Notes: a model not told the origin generated them from the sequence alone. DNA of 64,000 bases from Oceanitalea sp047302425 (GCF_047302425.1 NZ_CP154855.1:124001-188000), one strand, 5' to 3'. Shown: positions 25,732 through 34,609, counted from the first letter of the stretch. A program made the numbers and translations.

Positions 25732-27386
25732 CGGACCGGGCCGGGAACCGGGCCCTCGCCGTCGTCGTCCGTGCCACGGACGGTGGTGCCGGACGCCTCG
25801 CCCGCCTGCCGCACGTCGTCGACCGCGCGCTTGACCTCGATGTCGACGGTGTCGCGCAGGGTCGAGTTCTTCATGAGGACCGCGGCGACGAGGGCGAGGA
25901 CGGCGAGGACACCCATGATGAGGAAGATGAGGTCCATCCCGTCGCCGTAGGCGCTGCGGACGATCGCCTCGACGTCGTCGGGCAGGGACGCGACGTCGAG
26001 GCTCCCGCCGCCGCCGGCCATGTCCGTCGGCAGGCCCGCGTCGGCGAGCCGCGAGACGAGCAGCGTGGTGATGTGCGCGGAGAGGACGGCACCGAGCACC
26101 TGGACGCCGATCGCACCGCCGAGGGAGCGGAAGAAGGCGACGGCGGAGCTCGCGGCGCCCATGTCCTTGAGCGCGACCGTGTTCTGGACGGCGAGGACGA
26201 GGTTCTGCATCGAGGCGCCCTGCCCGACGCCCATGAGCGCGAGGTAGATGCCGACCAGCCACAGGGGCGTGTCGACCCCGACCGTCGCCATGAGGACGAC
26301 ACCCACGGCCTGGATCGCGATGCCGCCGACGACGTAGCGCTTCCACGTGCCGCGCTGGCTGACGAGGCGGCCGGCGATCGTCGAGGCGATGAAGACGCCG
26401 AGCATCATCGGGACCATGAGCAGGCCCGACTCCGCGGGCCCGTAGCCGCGGCCGATCTGGAAGTACTGGCCCAGGAACACCGGGGCGGCGAACATGACGG
26501 TGCCGACGGCGAAGCTCGCGACGATGCTCAGCGCGGTGGTGCGCTCGGTGATGATCCACATCGGCACGACCGGCTCGGCGGCGCGCAGCTCGACGAGGAC
26601 GAAGGCGACCGTCCCGAGGATCGCCCCGCCGACCATCGCGGCGGACTGCCAAGACACCCACGCGAAGTTCGTCCCGACGAAGGACAGCCACAGGAGCAGC
26701 AGGGTCACCGAGAGGATGATGAGCGCCGAGCCCCAGTAGTCGATCTTCGGCTTGCGGCGGGTGCTGGGGGGCACCTCGAGGCGGCGGTGCAGCACCCAGA
26801 TCGCGATGAGCGAGAACGGGATGGCGCTCCAGTAGCACCAGCGCCAGCCCAGCCACGGGGTGTCGACGATGACGCCACCGATGAGCGGGCCGGAGACGGT
26901 GGCGACCGCCATGACGGCGCCCATGTAGCCGTTGTACCGGCCGCGCTCACGCGGGGAGATGATCGTGGCGATCGTCGTCTGGACGAGGGCCATTTGCGCG
27001 CCCATACCCACGCCCTGGATCGCGCGGTAGGCGATGAGCGTGCCGGCGTCCTGCGCGGAGCCGGCGAGGAGGGAGCCGAGGCTGAACAGCCCGATCGCCA
27101 GGAGGAGGAGCTTCTTCTTGTCGAAGAGGTCGGCGAGCTTGCCGAAGATCGGGGTGCTCGCCGTCGAGGCGAGGAGGGCCGCGGTGACGATCCACGTGTA
27201 CTGCAGCTGGGTGCCGCCGAGGTCGGCGATGATGACGGGCAGCGCGTTGCCGACGATCGTGCCCGAGAGCATGGCGACGAACAGCGCGAGCAGCAGGCCG
27301 GTGAAGACCTTCATGACCTCGCGGTGCTTGGCCTCCTCCTCCGGCGTGCGGCGGCCGGGGCGGGGCATGCGGTCGGGGCGCGCCAT
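25728..27386 (-). CDS. MFS multidrug transporter, DHA2 (14-helix) family
   Basis: A drug:proton antiporter of 552 residues with about 14 membrane helices, in the EmrB/QacA group. Motif A appears as LFDKKKLLLLAIGLFSLGS near residue 87 and motif C-like glycines in GPLIGGVIVD near 172. The long periplasmic loop near the last two helices (TDMAGGGGSLDVAS) fits DHA2 members. The start overlaps the stop of a MarR-type regulator by 1 nt, so expression is probably controlled by that regulator. Exported compounds are unknown. Confidence 0.93.
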   Translation of the reverse strand: MARPDRMPRPGRRTPEEEAKHREVMKVFTGLLLALFVAMLSGTIVGNALPVIIADLGGTQLQYTWIVTAALLASTASTPIFGKLADLFDKKKLLLLAIGLFSLGSLLAGSAQDAGTLIAYRAIQGVGMGAQMALVQTTIATIISPRERGRYNGYMGAVMAVATVSGPLIGGVIVDTPWLGWRWCYWSAIPFSLIAIWVLHRRLEVPPSTRRKPKIDYWGSALIILSVTLLLLWLSFVGTNFAWVSWQSAAMVGGAILGTVAFVLVELRAAEPVVPMWIITERTTALSIVASFAVGTVMFAAPVFLGQYFQIGRGYGPAESGLLMVPMMLGVFIASTIAGRLVSQRGTWKRYVVGGIAIQAVGVVLMATVGVDTPLWLVGIYLALMGVGQGASMQNLVLAVQNTVALKDMGAASSAVAFFRSLGGAIGVQVLGAVLSAHITTLLVSRLADAGLPTDMAGGGGSLDVASLPDDVEAIVRSAYGDGMDLIFLIMGVLAVLALVAAVLMKNSTLRDTVDIEVKRAVDDVRQAGEASGTTVRGTDDDGEGPVPGPVR

Positions 27387-27841
27387 CAGCGCGTCACCTC
27401 CTGGGCCGCGCCGAGCAGGCGGGACACGGTGCCGAGCACGTCGTTGAGCTGGGCGACGTCGGACTCGCTCCAGTTCGCGAGGGCGGCCTCGAGATGACGA
27501 CGGCGCAGCTCACGGATCCCGGTGAGCGCCTCCTCACCCGTGGGCGTGAGGCGCAGGAGCGCGGCGCGCGCGTCGGCCGGGTCCTGGCGGCGCTCGATGC
27601 TGCCGTCCTGCTCCAGCGGGCTGACGTGCCGGCTGACGACCGAGGGGTCGACGAGCAGGTCCTCGGCGAGGTCGGCGATGCGGCACTCCCCCTGCCGGGC
27701 GAGAGAGGCGAGGACGGCCACCTGGGAGGCGGGTCGGCCCGACTCGCGAGCAAGGCGGACGGTGAGGTTGCGGTGGCGACGGGTGAGGTCGGCCAGGGCG
27801 TCGATGAGGCCCTCGAGGCCGTCGTGCTGGGCTGCGGTCAC
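27386..27841 (-). CDS. MarR family transcriptional regulator
   Basis: A 151-residue winged-helix repressor with a GTG start. The recognition helix region is DLAEDLLVDPSVVSRHVSPLEQDG followed by the wing SIERRQDPADAR. It directly precedes and overlaps the MFS exporter gene, a common drug-responsive module. A perfect interrupted palindrome lies 22 nt upstream of its start and is the likely operator. The start codon lacks a clear ribosome binding site, so a leaderless transcript is possible. Confidence 0.9.
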   Translation of the reverse strand: MTAAQHDGLEGLIDALADLTRRHRNLTVRLARESGRPASQVAVLASLARQGECRIADLAEDLLVDPSVVSRHVSPLEQDGSIERRQDPADARAALLRLTPTGEEALTGIRELRRRHLEAALANWSESDVAQLNDVLGTVSRLLGAAQEVTR

Positions 27842-27863
27842 GATGACCCACGGTAATTCTTAC

Positions 27864-27876
27864 ATGCAGCATGCAT
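27864..27876. promoter_or_regulatory. Palindromic candidate operator for MarR-MFS
   Basis: ATGCA-GCA-TGCAT, a perfect 5-3-5 inverted repeat in the AT-rich leader of the MarR gene. Confidence 0.5.
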
Positions 27877-27952
27877 CTATCCCTGAGCACGGTGAAGTCG
27901 CCCACGCCCGGGACCAAGGTCCCCTCTCGCGCCCGCTCTCGCGAACAGCGTG

Positions 27953-28225
27953 TCAGTGGTTGCGCAGGGCCTTGATGAGCTCGTCCTTGTTCATGCTCGA
28001 GCGGCCCTCAACGCCGATCTCGCGGGCGCGGTCCTGGAGGTCGTCGACCGTCCAGTCCTCGTAGGACCCGGACTGGCCGCCCTTCTCCCCCACCTCGCTG
28101 CGCGAGCTGTTGGCCGCCGCGTTGGCGATGCGCGCGGACTTCTCCTTGGAGTTCCCCTCGTCGCGCAGGGACTCGTAGAGCTCCTTGTCCTTGACGCTGG
28201 GGCCGGGATCCTGCTTGCCGGGCAT
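27953..28225 (-). CDS. Rho-N-like small protein (DUF7218 type)
   Basis: A 90-residue charged cytosolic protein. The N-terminal half contains SVKDKELYESLRDEGNSKEK and ARIANAAANSSRS. The C-terminal half is a SAP/Rho N-terminal-like helix-extended-loop-helix: WTVDDLQDRAREIGVEGRSS followed by MNKDELIKALRNH. Such proteins probably bind nucleic acid, and related ones are common in Actinobacteria. GGAGG precedes the ATG. It stands alone between two gene groups. Role unknown. Confidence 0.83.
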   Translation of the reverse strand: MPGKQDPGPSVKDKELYESLRDEGNSKEKSARIANAAANSSRSEVGEKGGQSGSYEDWTVDDLQDRAREIGVEGRSSMNKDELIKALRNH

Positions 28226-28398
28226 GTGCCGCCTCCTTCTCGTCGGGGCTCCCAGCATCCGCCCGTCCCGCCGTCCCTGCACCCGCAGCATGTCCACCCG
28301 TCGGTGGACACGGCCTCCACCCCGGAGCGGACGGCGACGGCGCACGATCAGTCCCCCGCCCGACGCGCCGCGGGTGGCCGCGGCCGGACGCTGGAGCC

Positions 28399-29127
28399 AT
28401 GACAGCCCACGCCCCCACCCCGCCGCCACCCAGCACCGTCGCGGTGCCGGTCCTCAGCGCCCGTCAGCTCACCAAGACCTACGGGATGACGACGGCGCTG
28501 GCCGGCGTCGACGTCGACCTCCGTGCCGGGGAGTCGGTCGCCGTCATGGGAGCCTCCGGCTCCGGCAAGACGACGCTGCTCCACTGCCTCGCCGGGATCG
28601 TCCGCCCGAGCAGCGGCCAGGTGATGCTCGCGACGAGCCACGGGCCCGTCGTCGTCAGCTCCCTGTCCGACGCCGAGCGCTCCAGGCTGCGCCGCGAGCG
28701 CCTCGGCTTCGTCTTCCAGGAGGGCCTGCTCATCCCCGAGCTCACCGCCGTCGAGAACGTCGCGATGGCGCTCATGCTCCAGGGGGTCGGGCGGCCGGCC
28801 GCCGAGCACCACGCGGCCATCTGGCTGCAGTACCTCGGCCTGGCCGGGATGGAGGACCGCCGCATCGGCCAGCTCTCCGGCGGGCAGGCCCAGCGCGTCG
28901 CCATCGCCCGCGCGCAGGTGACCGGTGCGGAGGTCGTCTTCGCCGACGAGCCCACCGGCGCCCTCGACAGCGACACCTCCCGCGAAGTCATGCAGGCCCT
29001 GCTCCATGCGACCACCGGGGCGGGCCGCACGCTCGTCGTCGTCACGCACGACGAGACGGTCGCCGCCCAGTGCTCGCGCGTCCTGCGCCTGCGGGACGGG
29101 CGCGTCGTCGGGGACTCGCGCTCATGA
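28399..29127 (+). CDS. ABC transporter ATP-binding protein (MacB/LolD type)
   Basis: A 242-residue ATPase of the MacB/FtsE-like class. Walker A is GASGSGKTT, the signature LSGGQAQRVAIARA, Walker B VVFADEP followed by TGALD, and the H-loop VVTHDE. It overlaps the permease gene by 4 nt and should energise it. Together with the permease and a third small membrane protein it forms a compact operon. Its partners suggest a mechanotransmission or export role rather than import. Confidence 0.92.
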   Translation: MTAHAPTPPPPSTVAVPVLSARQLTKTYGMTTALAGVDVDLRAGESVAVMGASGSGKTTLLHCLAGIVRPSSGQVMLATSHGPVVVSSLSDAERSRLRRERLGFVFQEGLLIPELTAVENVAMALMLQGVGRPAAEHHAAIWLQYLGLAGMEDRRIGQLSGGQAQRVAIARAQVTGAEVVFADEPTGALDSDTSREVMQALLHATTGAGRTLVVVTHDETVAAQCSRVLRLRDGRVVGDSRS

Positions 29128-30494
29128 GCACGACGACGACACCCCCGCCCCCGCCTCCCGCCGGCGGCGACAACGGCGTGGTGCTCCCGGTCGGGATGCT
29201 GCTCGCCCGCCGCGGCAGCGCCCGCTCCGCGGTGCTCCTCCTGCCGGTCGTCGCCTTCGCCGCGACGACGGCGCTGCTCCTCATCGTCCTGGCCGGCGCG
29301 CTGTCCTTCCTCCAGTGGGAGGACAGCTACGCGCTCTCCTACCAGCTCTTCGCGGCTCTCGCCGTCGTCCTGCTCGTCGTCCCCCTCGCCTCCCTCGGCG
29401 GCGCCGCGGCGCGGCTCTCGGCCCGGCGACGCGACGACCGCCTCGCCACGCTGCGCCTCCTCGGGGCGACGACGGCGACGGTCGCGAGGATGACCGTGCT
29501 CGAGGCCGCGATGGTCGCCCTGACCGGGGCGCTCGCCAGCGTCGTCGGGTACGTCATCCTCGCCCCCTTCGTCCAGCTCATCCACTTCCGCGGGGAGCCC
29601 ATCGGCAGCGCCTTCTGGCTGGCGCCGTGGGTCGTCCTGCTCGCGGTGGCCGCCGTCGTCCTCCTCGCCGCGGTGAGCGCCGTCGTCGGCCTGCGGCAGG
29701 TGAGCATCTCCCCGCTCGGCGTCCGGCGCCGGACGGACGTGCCGAAGCTCGGGTGGGTGCGGCTCGCCGTCAGCGTCGTCGTCATCGGCGGTGCCGCCCT
29801 GGCGATGCAGGGCAGCTACGCCGACCTCGCCGTCATGATGGCCGTCCTCCTCGGCGGCTTCGGGGGCGTGCTCGCGGTGCTCAACGTCCTCGGCCCGTGG
29901 GTGGTCGCGCGGCTCGCCCGCCGGCAGCTGCGCCGGGCGCACACCCCGGAGCAGCTGCTCGCCGCCCGCAGCATGGCGCAGTCCCCCAAGGCGGTGTGGC
30001 GGCAGGTGAGCGGGGTCGTCATGGCCTGCTTCATCGCCGTCGTCGCCGGCAGCGGGATCGCGGTCATGGGGATGACGGCGGACATGAGCAGCCGCGACGA
30101 CCAGCTGCTCCTCGTCGACGTCCAGACGGGCATCCTCATCACGCTCGTCGCCACCTTCCTCATGGTCGCGGTGTCCGCCGGGGTCACCCAGGCCGCGGAG
30201 GTGCTCGACCGCGCCGAGCTCTACCGCAGCCTCGACCGGCTCGGGATGCCGGAGGGCACGATGGTCGCGGCGCAGCGCCGCACCGTCATGAAGCCGCTCG
30301 TCGTCGTCACGGTGATCTCGGTGGCGGCGTCGGCGACCCTCGTCCTGCCGCTCGTGGGGATCGCCGTCGTCACGGCACCGGTCTCCGTCCTCGTGACGGC
30401 CGCGAGCATCGTCGGCGGGGTGCTGCTCGTCCGGCTCGGGGTGACGACGTCCCGCACCGTGCTGCGCGGCGTGCTGGCCGAGGGGAGGGCGTGA
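29124..30494 (+). CDS. ABC transporter permease, FtsX-like
   Basis: A 456-residue membrane protein that partners the preceding ATPase. A Thr/Pro-rich start is followed by about eight membrane helices in two FtsX-type halves. The cytosolic stretch RLSARRRDDRLATLRLLGAT is the typical coupling helix region, repeated as DRAELYRSLDRLGMPEGTMV in the second half. It resembles actinobacterial bacitracin/peptide-type exporters. The stop overlaps the next gene by one base. Confidence 0.88.
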   Translation: MSTTTTPPPPPPAGGDNGVVLPVGMLLARRGSARSAVLLLPVVAFAATTALLLIVLAGALSFLQWEDSYALSYQLFAALAVVLLVVPLASLGGAAARLSARRRDDRLATLRLLGATTATVARMTVLEAAMVALTGALASVVGYVILAPFVQLIHFRGEPIGSAFWLAPWVVLLAVAAVVLLAAVSAVVGLRQVSISPLGVRRRTDVPKLGWVRLAVSVVVIGGAALAMQGSYADLAVMMAVLLGGFGGVLAVLNVLGPWVVARLARRQLRRAHTPEQLLAARSMAQSPKAVWRQVSGVVMACFIAVVAGSGIAVMGMTADMSSRDDQLLLVDVQTGILITLVATFLMVAVSAGVTQAAEVLDRAELYRSLDRLGMPEGTMVAAQRRTVMKPLVVVTVISVAASATLVLPLVGIAVVTAPVSVLVTAASIVGGVLLVRLGVTTSRTVLRGVLAEGRA

Positions 30495-30673
30495 TGGTCC
30501 CCATGCCGGTCGAGGAGGTCGAGCACCGGCTGCGCCGGGCGCTCCTGCTGCTCGCCGCCTTCATCCTGGGCTGCGCGGTGGTCGCGGCGCTCGTGGCCAC
30601 CGGTCTCGGCGGCGTCTGGCGGGACGTCTACGAGTGGCTGTCGGCCCAGCTCACCGGCGACGCGCTCGGCTGA
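30494..30673 (+). CDS. Small single-helix membrane protein of the ABC operon
   Basis: A 59-residue protein (MVPMPVEEVEHRLRR and then a helix ALLLLAAFILGCAVVAALVA). Its ATG overlaps the permease stop (TGATG), so it is translationally coupled to the transporter. The cytosolic N-terminus is amphipathic and the C-terminus (WRDVYEWLSAQLTG) lies outside the helix. It may be an accessory subunit of the transporter. No family recognised. Confidence 0.7.
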   Translation: MVPMPVEEVEHRLRRALLLLAAFILGCAVVAALVATGLGGVWRDVYEWLSAQLTGDALG

Positions 30674-30677
30674 GCCG

Positions 30678-31232
30678 CTACGCGGGGTGGACCTGCGGCA
30701 GGCCGGTGGGCAGGCCGTCGATGCTCACCCGGTTCTTCTGCTGCTGGTAGGCGCGGATGGCCTCCGGGCTGCGCCTCTCCGACCACGAGGGCATGAGGGT
30801 GCGCTGGTCGACGTAGTCGTAGAGCGGCACCCCGAAGCCGCAGGAGGTCATGACGAGGTCCACCTCGAGGTCGAAGACGTTGCGGGCCCCGCCCATCGGC
30901 GGGAAGTGCGCGAGCGCCTCCTCCCAGCCCGGATCACCCTCGTGGATGGCAACGGCGGTGCCGTAGAGCCGCATGATGAGCGGCTTGCCCTCGAAGGCGC
31001 AGAACATGACGGTCATGCGGGGCGAGTCGAGGATGTGGGCGGCGGTCTCGTTGCCGCTGCCCGTGCCGTTGAGCCACATGACCCGGTTGGGGCCGAGGAC
31101 GCGCAGGGAGTCCAGGCCCTTGGGGGACACGTTGACCCGGCCGTCACGCGCCGCCGTGCCGACGAAGTACATGTGCTGACGCTCGATGAAGGACCGGTGC
31201 TCCGCGGAGATGCTCGGGAACTGCTTCGCCAT
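30678..31232 (-). CDS. Pyridoxamine 5'-phosphate oxidase family protein
   Basis: A 184-residue flavin-binding split-barrel protein. The conserved start (ERQHMYFVGTAARDGRVNVS) with PKGLDSLRVLGPNRV matches a common actinobacterial FMN-dependent oxidoreductase-like group. It is not the vitamin B6 biosynthetic PdxH, because the typical C-terminal PdxH motif is missing. Such proteins bind FMN or F420 and reduce small molecules. It is convergent with the ABC operon, 4 nt away. Confidence 0.86.
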   Translation of the reverse strand: MAKQFPSISAEHRSFIERQHMYFVGTAARDGRVNVSPKGLDSLRVLGPNRVMWLNGTGSGNETAAHILDSPRMTVMFCAFEGKPLIMRLYGTAVAIHEGDPGWEEALAHFPPMGGARNVFDLEVDLVMTSCGFGVPLYDYVDQRTLMPSWSERRSPEAIRAYQQQKNRVSIDGLPTGLPQVHPA

Positions 31233-31349
31233 GCCGCCAGTGTGACAGGCGCGATGACCTGAACCACACCTCCTCACCGGCCTCCCGCGGCCGCCGATGG
31301 GTAACGACAGGGGCACCCCGTCCCCGGAGTCGTTCCCCCTGGAGTACCT

Positions 31350-32897
31350 GTGTTCCGCCGTCTCACCCGCGCCCTGCTCGTCACCCTCACGGCGCTGGGC
31401 CTCCTCGCCGCCGGCGTCGCGGCGCCCGCGAGCGCCCAGTCCTCCGGCGGCTCCGGCGGACCGCTCAGCGACCGGCTCGACGTCCCCTTCTCCTCCAGCG
31501 GCTACCGCTCGAGCTACCACATCTTTGCCCGCGGCCTGGACTGGTCACGGCCGGTGGGCCTGCTCGTCTACACCGACGGCTCCGCCGGGTACGGGATCGA
31601 CAACCCGAACAACGACCACCTCCTCGACGCCGACGGCGGCAACGGGCTCGTCGCCGTCGCCCGCAAGCACAACATGGTGCTCCTGACGCCGGAGGCGCCC
31701 GGTCCGGACTGCGACGGCGCCGACAACTGCTGGTTCGACGTCGCGCACGGCCCCGGCAAAGCGCGCTGGTCCTCCGACCTCGTCTCCCACGTGAAGTCGC
31801 AGTACAACATCGACCTCGACCGGATCGTCATCGGCGGGTACTCCTCCGGCGCCCAGTGGACCACCCGGTACTTCCTGCCCGCCCACGGCGAGGCGCACTC
31901 GGTGGACCTCGCCGTCGCGATCTCGTACGGCGGGGCGCCGATCAGCACCCCCCGGTTCTCCGCCGGGTACAAGAGCTCGACCGTCGTGTCCTTCGACACC
32001 GGCACGGCCGACCACGAGGCGATCACCGCCCAGCGGTGGGGCGCCCGTGGCGGCTACGACTGGTACCGCAAGGCCGGCTTCCGGACCGACGCGACCTGGC
32101 CCGCCGGCCTGGGCCACGTCCGCCCGGGACACTTCCCCCGCATCATGGACCGCGAGATCACCCAGCACCTGGGAGCGGCCCCGGCGGCCACCTCCGCCGT
32201 GGACGGCGGGGTCGGCGGCTCGGGCAACACCTACCACCTGGCCGACGACTTCTCGGGTCGGGCCAGCCACATCTTCCCGTACGGGACGGGCGTCAGCCGC
32301 ACCTACGTCGGCGACTGGGACGGCGACGGGCGCGACACCCTCGCCTACCGGGTGGGCCGGGCCTTCCACATCCGCGACACCAACACCGCCGGCAACCCCA
32401 CCCGGGTGATCCACTACGGCCGCGAGGAGGACGCCGTGCACGTCGGCGACTGGGACGGCGACGGCGTCGACACCTTCGCGGTGCGCCGCGGCAAGGAGTA
32501 CCACGTGAAGAACTCCGTCGCCGGCGGCCAGGCGGACCGCGTCATCCACTACGGACGCCCGGGCGACACCGTCCTCGTCGGCGACTGGGACGGGGACGGG
32601 CGCGACACCTTCGCCGTGCGCCGCGGCCGGGTCTACCACCTGAAGAACTCCCTCAACGGCGGCAACGCCGACCACGTCATCGCCTACGGCCGGGAGGGCG
32701 ACGACGTGTACGTCGGCGACTGGGACGGCAACGGCCGCGACACCCTCACGGTGCGCCGCGGGCGGGAGTACCACGTGAACAACGCGATCCGCGGCGGCAA
32801 CGCGGACCGCGTCGTCGTCTACGGCCACGTCGGTGACACGACGCTGGTCGGCGACTGGGACGGCGACGGCACGGACGGCATCGGCATCCGCCGCTGA
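31350..32897 (+). CDS. Secreted esterase with five 45-residue beta-propeller-like repeats
   Basis: A 515-residue exported protein with a GTG start. A signal peptide ends in APASAQ. The N-terminal domain (about 45-275) is an alpha/beta hydrolase with nucleophile Ser165 in GGYSSGAQW and a likely His in GHVRPGHF, close to feruloyl/acetylxylan esterases. Residues about 290-515 are five tandem repeats of 45 residues, each with VGDWDGDGRDT and RRG..YHV, an FG-GAP/VCBS-type calcium-binding propeller unit. The repeat copies start every 135 nt without variation. The C-terminus is probably a carbohydrate-binding module. Substrate not determined. Confidence 0.85.
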   Translation: MFRRLTRALLVTLTALGLLAAGVAAPASAQSSGGSGGPLSDRLDVPFSSSGYRSSYHIFARGLDWSRPVGLLVYTDGSAGYGIDNPNNDHLLDADGGNGLVAVARKHNMVLLTPEAPGPDCDGADNCWFDVAHGPGKARWSSDLVSHVKSQYNIDLDRIVIGGYSSGAQWTTRYFLPAHGEAHSVDLAVAISYGGAPISTPRFSAGYKSSTVVSFDTGTADHEAITAQRWGARGGYDWYRKAGFRTDATWPAGLGHVRPGHFPRIMDREITQHLGAAPAATSAVDGGVGGSGNTYHLADDFSGRASHIFPYGTGVSRTYVGDWDGDGRDTLAYRVGRAFHIRDTNTAGNPTRVIHYGREEDAVHVGDWDGDGVDTFAVRRGKEYHVKNSVAGGQADRVIHYGRPGDTVLVGDWDGDGRDTFAVRRGRVYHLKNSLNGGNADHVIAYGREGDDVYVGDWDGNGRDTLTVRRGREYHVNNAIRGGNADRVVVYGHVGDTTLVGDWDGDGTDGIGIRR

Positions 32898-32967
32898 GCT
32901 GGCGTCAGACGGGCGCGGTCGGGCCGCGCGGGCCGGCCGCGCCCGTTGCGTCATCTGCGCCCGGAAC

Positions 32968-33001
32968 GAGAAACGGCCCCACCGGAGTGGGGCCGTTTCT
33001 C
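32968..33001 (+). terminator. Strong hairpin terminator
   Basis: A 15-bp perfect stem (GAGAAACGGCCCCAC and its complement) around CGGA, with T residues in the 3' arm, downstream of the esterase and of the opposing tRNA-Arg. Confidence 0.85.
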
Positions 33002-33020
33002 ATCGCTGTCTCAAGCGAAG

Positions 33021-33093
33021 CGCGCCCGGAGGGACTCGAACCCCCAACCTTCTGATCCGTAGTCAGATGCTCTATCCATTGAGCTACGGGCGC
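33021..33093 (-). tRNA. tRNA-Arg (ACG)
   Basis: A 73-nt tRNA with acceptor GCGCCCG/CGGGCGC, D-loop TCAATGGATAGAGC, the anticodon loop CTACGGA giving anticodon ACG (read as ICG after TadA), and the T-loop GTTCGAGTC. It reads CGU, CGC and CGA. Confidence 0.97.
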
Positions 33094-33195
33094 ATGACCC
33101 CGGAGGGCCGAGAACGAGCATAGCCGTCAGGCTCCGCAGGGGGAAATCCCAGACCCCCTCCCGATGGCGTGAGTTCCGACACGCGAGCACGTGCC

Positions 33196-33696
33196 TCAAC
33201 CGGCCGCTCCCGACGGCGGGTGCCATCCGTCGTCGTCGCGGATCGAGCGCATGATGCGCCTGTCGATCTCTCGCAGGCTGCGGCGCTGGGCCTGTGTCAG
33301 CGGCTCGAGCACGAGGCGCCGGACCGTGGCCACGTGGCCCGGGGTCGCCTCGTCGACCTTCTGCACCCCCAGGTCGGTGAGGTGGGCGAGCGTGTAGCGC
33401 CCGTCGGTGGGGTCGGTCGTCCGCCGGAGCCAGCCCTTGGACTCCAGCCGCGCCGCCGCCCGCGACAGTCGGGACAGCGTGCTGTTGGCGTAGCCCGCCA
33501 GGACGCTCATCCGCAGCGTGCGGTCCGGGGCGCCGGCGAGCGCGTACATGACGCCGTACTCGAAGTGCGTGAGGCCGGCCTCGCGCTGCAGCTGGGCATC
33601 GAGCGCAGCCGGCAGCCACTCCAGGACGGTCGCGAGGGAGGCCCAGGTCTCGAGGTCCTCACCGCTGAGTGCGGCGGTTTCGCTGGGCTCCGACAT
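33196..33696 (-). CDS. MarR family transcriptional regulator
   Basis: A 166-residue winged-helix protein. The recognition region is RMSVLAGYANSTLSRLSRAAARLE followed by the wing GWLRRTTDPTDGR. It is divergent from an SDR gene across a 121-nt gap carrying a perfect palindrome, so it probably represses both. Start ATG at 33696. The ligand is unknown. Confidence 0.92.
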   Translation of the reverse strand: MSEPSETAALSGEDLETWASLATVLEWLPAALDAQLQREAGLTHFEYGVMYALAGAPDRTLRMSVLAGYANSTLSRLSRAAARLESKGWLRRTTDPTDGRYTLAHLTDLGVQKVDEATPGHVATVRRLVLEPLTQAQRRSLREIDRRIMRSIRDDDGWHPPSGAAG

Positions 33697-33773
33697 GGCA
33701 GCAGGGTACGTGACCCGAGCATGCCCACACGCCGCGATGACTTGACTGGGAAAGCGACGCGTCCGTAGCGTTC

Positions 33774-33789
33774 ACTTGCTTGAGCAAGT
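33774..33789. promoter_or_regulatory. Palindromic MarR operator
   Basis: ACTTGCT-TG-AGCAAGT, a perfect 7-2-7 inverted repeat 28 nt before the SDR start. A further half-site-like GACTTGACT lies at about 33739-33747. Similar TTGCTTGA-type palindromes are known MarR targets. Confidence 0.65.
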
Positions 33790-33817
33790 CAATCAAAACG
33801 TGAGAACGGTGTGAGTC

Positions 33818-34609
33818 ATGGATGTGCAGCTGTCGGGAAAGACCGCCTTCGTCAGCGGGTCGACCCAGGGGATCGGGTACGCGATCGCGGAGGCGCTGCT
33901 CCGTGAGGGAGCCTCGTGCGTCATCAACGGCCGTGACGGCGACCGGGTCCGAGCCTCGGTGGCCGCACTGCAGGCCACCGTCCCGGGTGCGGACGTGTCG
34001 GGCACCGCCGCGGACTTCACCGACCCGGAGCAGGTGGCGGACCTCGTGGCACAGCTCGGTGAGGTCGACATCCTCGTCAACAACGTCGGCCTCTTCGAGG
34101 TCGCACCGTTCGCGGAGGTGTCGGACGAGGACTGGCAGCGCTACTTCGACGTCAACGTCATGAGCGGCGTCCGCCTCTCGCGACACCTCCTGCCGCGGAT
34201 GCTCGACAGGGGCTGGGGCCGCATCCTGTTCGTCGCGAGCGAGTCGGGCGTCAACGTGCCCGCCGACATGGTCCACTACGGCGCGACGAAGGCGGCCATG
34301 CTGGCGCTGGGCAACGGCCTGGCCAAGCTGACGAAGGGCACCGCGGTCACCGTGAACTCGATCCTCGGCGGGCCGACCTACTCCGACGGCGTCGCGGAGG
34401 CGGTCACCGAGCTGTCCGAGGCGCAGCGTGTGCCGCAGGCCGCCCTGAAGGAGGCCATCGCGGCTGGGAACCAGACCTCCCTCCTCCAGCGGTTCATCGA
34501 GCCCGCGGAGATCGCCCACCTCGCGACCTACCTGGCAAGCCCGCTCGCCTCGGCGACCAACGGCGCGGCGGTGCGCGCCGACGGCGGGGTCCTCACGACC
34601 GTGCTCTGA
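33818..34609 (+). CDS. SDR family oxidoreductase
   Basis: A 263-residue short-chain dehydrogenase. The cofactor motif is SGSTQGIGYA near residue 13, the Asn motif NNVG near 87, and the catalytic Ser/Tyr/Lys lies in VASESGVNVPADMVHYGATK. It is divergent from a MarR regulator and likely controlled by it. The C-terminal substrate loop is long (about 30 residues). Substrate unknown. It ends just before a bidirectional hairpin. Confidence 0.92.
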   Translation: MDVQLSGKTAFVSGSTQGIGYAIAEALLREGASCVINGRDGDRVRASVAALQATVPGADVSGTAADFTDPEQVADLVAQLGEVDILVNNVGLFEVAPFAEVSDEDWQRYFDVNVMSGVRLSRHLLPRMLDRGWGRILFVASESGVNVPADMVHYGATKAAMLALGNGLAKLTKGTAVTVNSILGGPTYSDGVAEAVTELSEAQRVPQAALKEAIAAGNQTSLLQRFIEPAEIAHLATYLASPLASATNGAAVRADGGVLTTVL

